Assembly: GCA_902478825.1 (NCBI GenBank)
Contig: CABSMK010000100.1
Coordinates: forward strand, 1-6,129
Reading direction: 5' to 3'
DNA: 6,129 nucleotides
From: an uncultured Collinsella sp.
GTDB taxonomy: Bacteria; Actinomycetota; Coriobacteriia; Coriobacteriales; Coriobacteriaceae
The notes beneath the pieces are model-generated. The model ran no database searches. It was not told the DNA's origin and saw only the letters and a list, made by a program, of their open reading frames with translations. Shown here piece after piece: positions 6,090 to 6,129 of the stretch (positions within the stretch are counted from its first letter, which is position 1; each line of letters starts with the position of its first letter). The position numbers were made by a program, and so were the translations under genes.

Positions 6090-6129
6090 CTGTCTCTTAT
6101 ACACATCTCCGAGCCCACGAGACATGCGC
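6090..6129. other. Nextera/Tn5 adapter contamination
   Basis: CTGTCTCTTATACACATCT (6090-6108) is the Tn5 mosaic end used in Nextera libraries, and CCGAGCCCACGAGAC (6109-6123) is the read-2 adapter that follows it. ATGCGC (6124-6129) would be the start of the i7 index. It is synthetic, so genomic sequence ends at 6089. Its minus-strand translation gives the known artefact peptide MSRGLGDVYKRQ. Confidence 0.98.

Noticed and set aside
5808..6125. A minus-strand frame beginning MSRGLGDVYKRQ
   Set aside because: This peptide is the translation of the Nextera adapter, a known database artefact. The rest is out of frame with the real surface-protein gene.
1..6129. CRISPR arrays, tRNA or rRNA genes, insertion sequences
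   Set aside because: Reading both strands I saw no regular spaced repeats, no tRNA-like cloverleaf, no transposase motif and no terminal inverted repeats other than the synthetic Tn5 mosaic end.

Overview
The window reads as a 6.1 kb assembly fragment from a GC-rich, Gram-positive gut-type actinobacterium. I would place it in the Coriobacteriia, possibly Collinsella. The basis is strong use of GCC/CTC/GGC-type codons, a class III fructose-bisphosphatase, and large Lys/Asp/Ser-rich surface proteins carrying transcobalamin-like DUF4430 domains. The taxon is an inference from overall character, not from a marker gene. Both ends are truncated: the first gene enters from the left edge, and the last 40 bases are a sequencing adapter rather than genome.

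Left half, plus strand. Positions 2-1222 hold the C-terminal ~406 residues of a class III fructose-1,6-bisphosphatase (fbp). Two tandem paralogues of the GtrA family follow (1301-1696 and 1916-2323), each a small four-helix membrane protein of the type linked to lipid-linked sugar translocation. A 78-base gap with two small hairpins separates fbp from the first gtrA-like gene. A 219-base gap with a long hairpin and an AT-rich palindrome separates the two gtrA-like genes. A strong intrinsic terminator at 2350-2384 ends the plus-strand group.

Right half, minus strand. A two-gene operon reads leftward and ends at its own intrinsic terminator (2424-2461), so two converging transcription units meet in a 160-base intergenic region. 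The upstream gene (3376-6089, 5' truncated) encodes a large surface protein. Its domains in order are two DUF4430 domains, an apparently eight-bladed PQQ-like beta-propeller, one InlB/Listeria-Bacteroides-type repeat, Gly-rich and Lys/Asp/Ser-rich linkers, and a C-terminal membrane anchor. The downstream gene overlaps it by 11 bases and encodes a 300-residue protein with an N-terminal transmembrane helix, a similar charged linker and one C-terminal DUF4430 domain. The pair looks like a cell-surface binding or adhesion module. DUF4430 is related to the C-terminal domain of transcobalamin and intrinsic factor, so corrinoid binding is one testable hypothesis, but nothing in the window proves it.

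Positions 6090-6129 match the Nextera (Tn5) mosaic end plus the read-2 adapter and the start of an index. The missing N-terminus of the large surface protein is therefore an assembly or trimming artefact, not biology.
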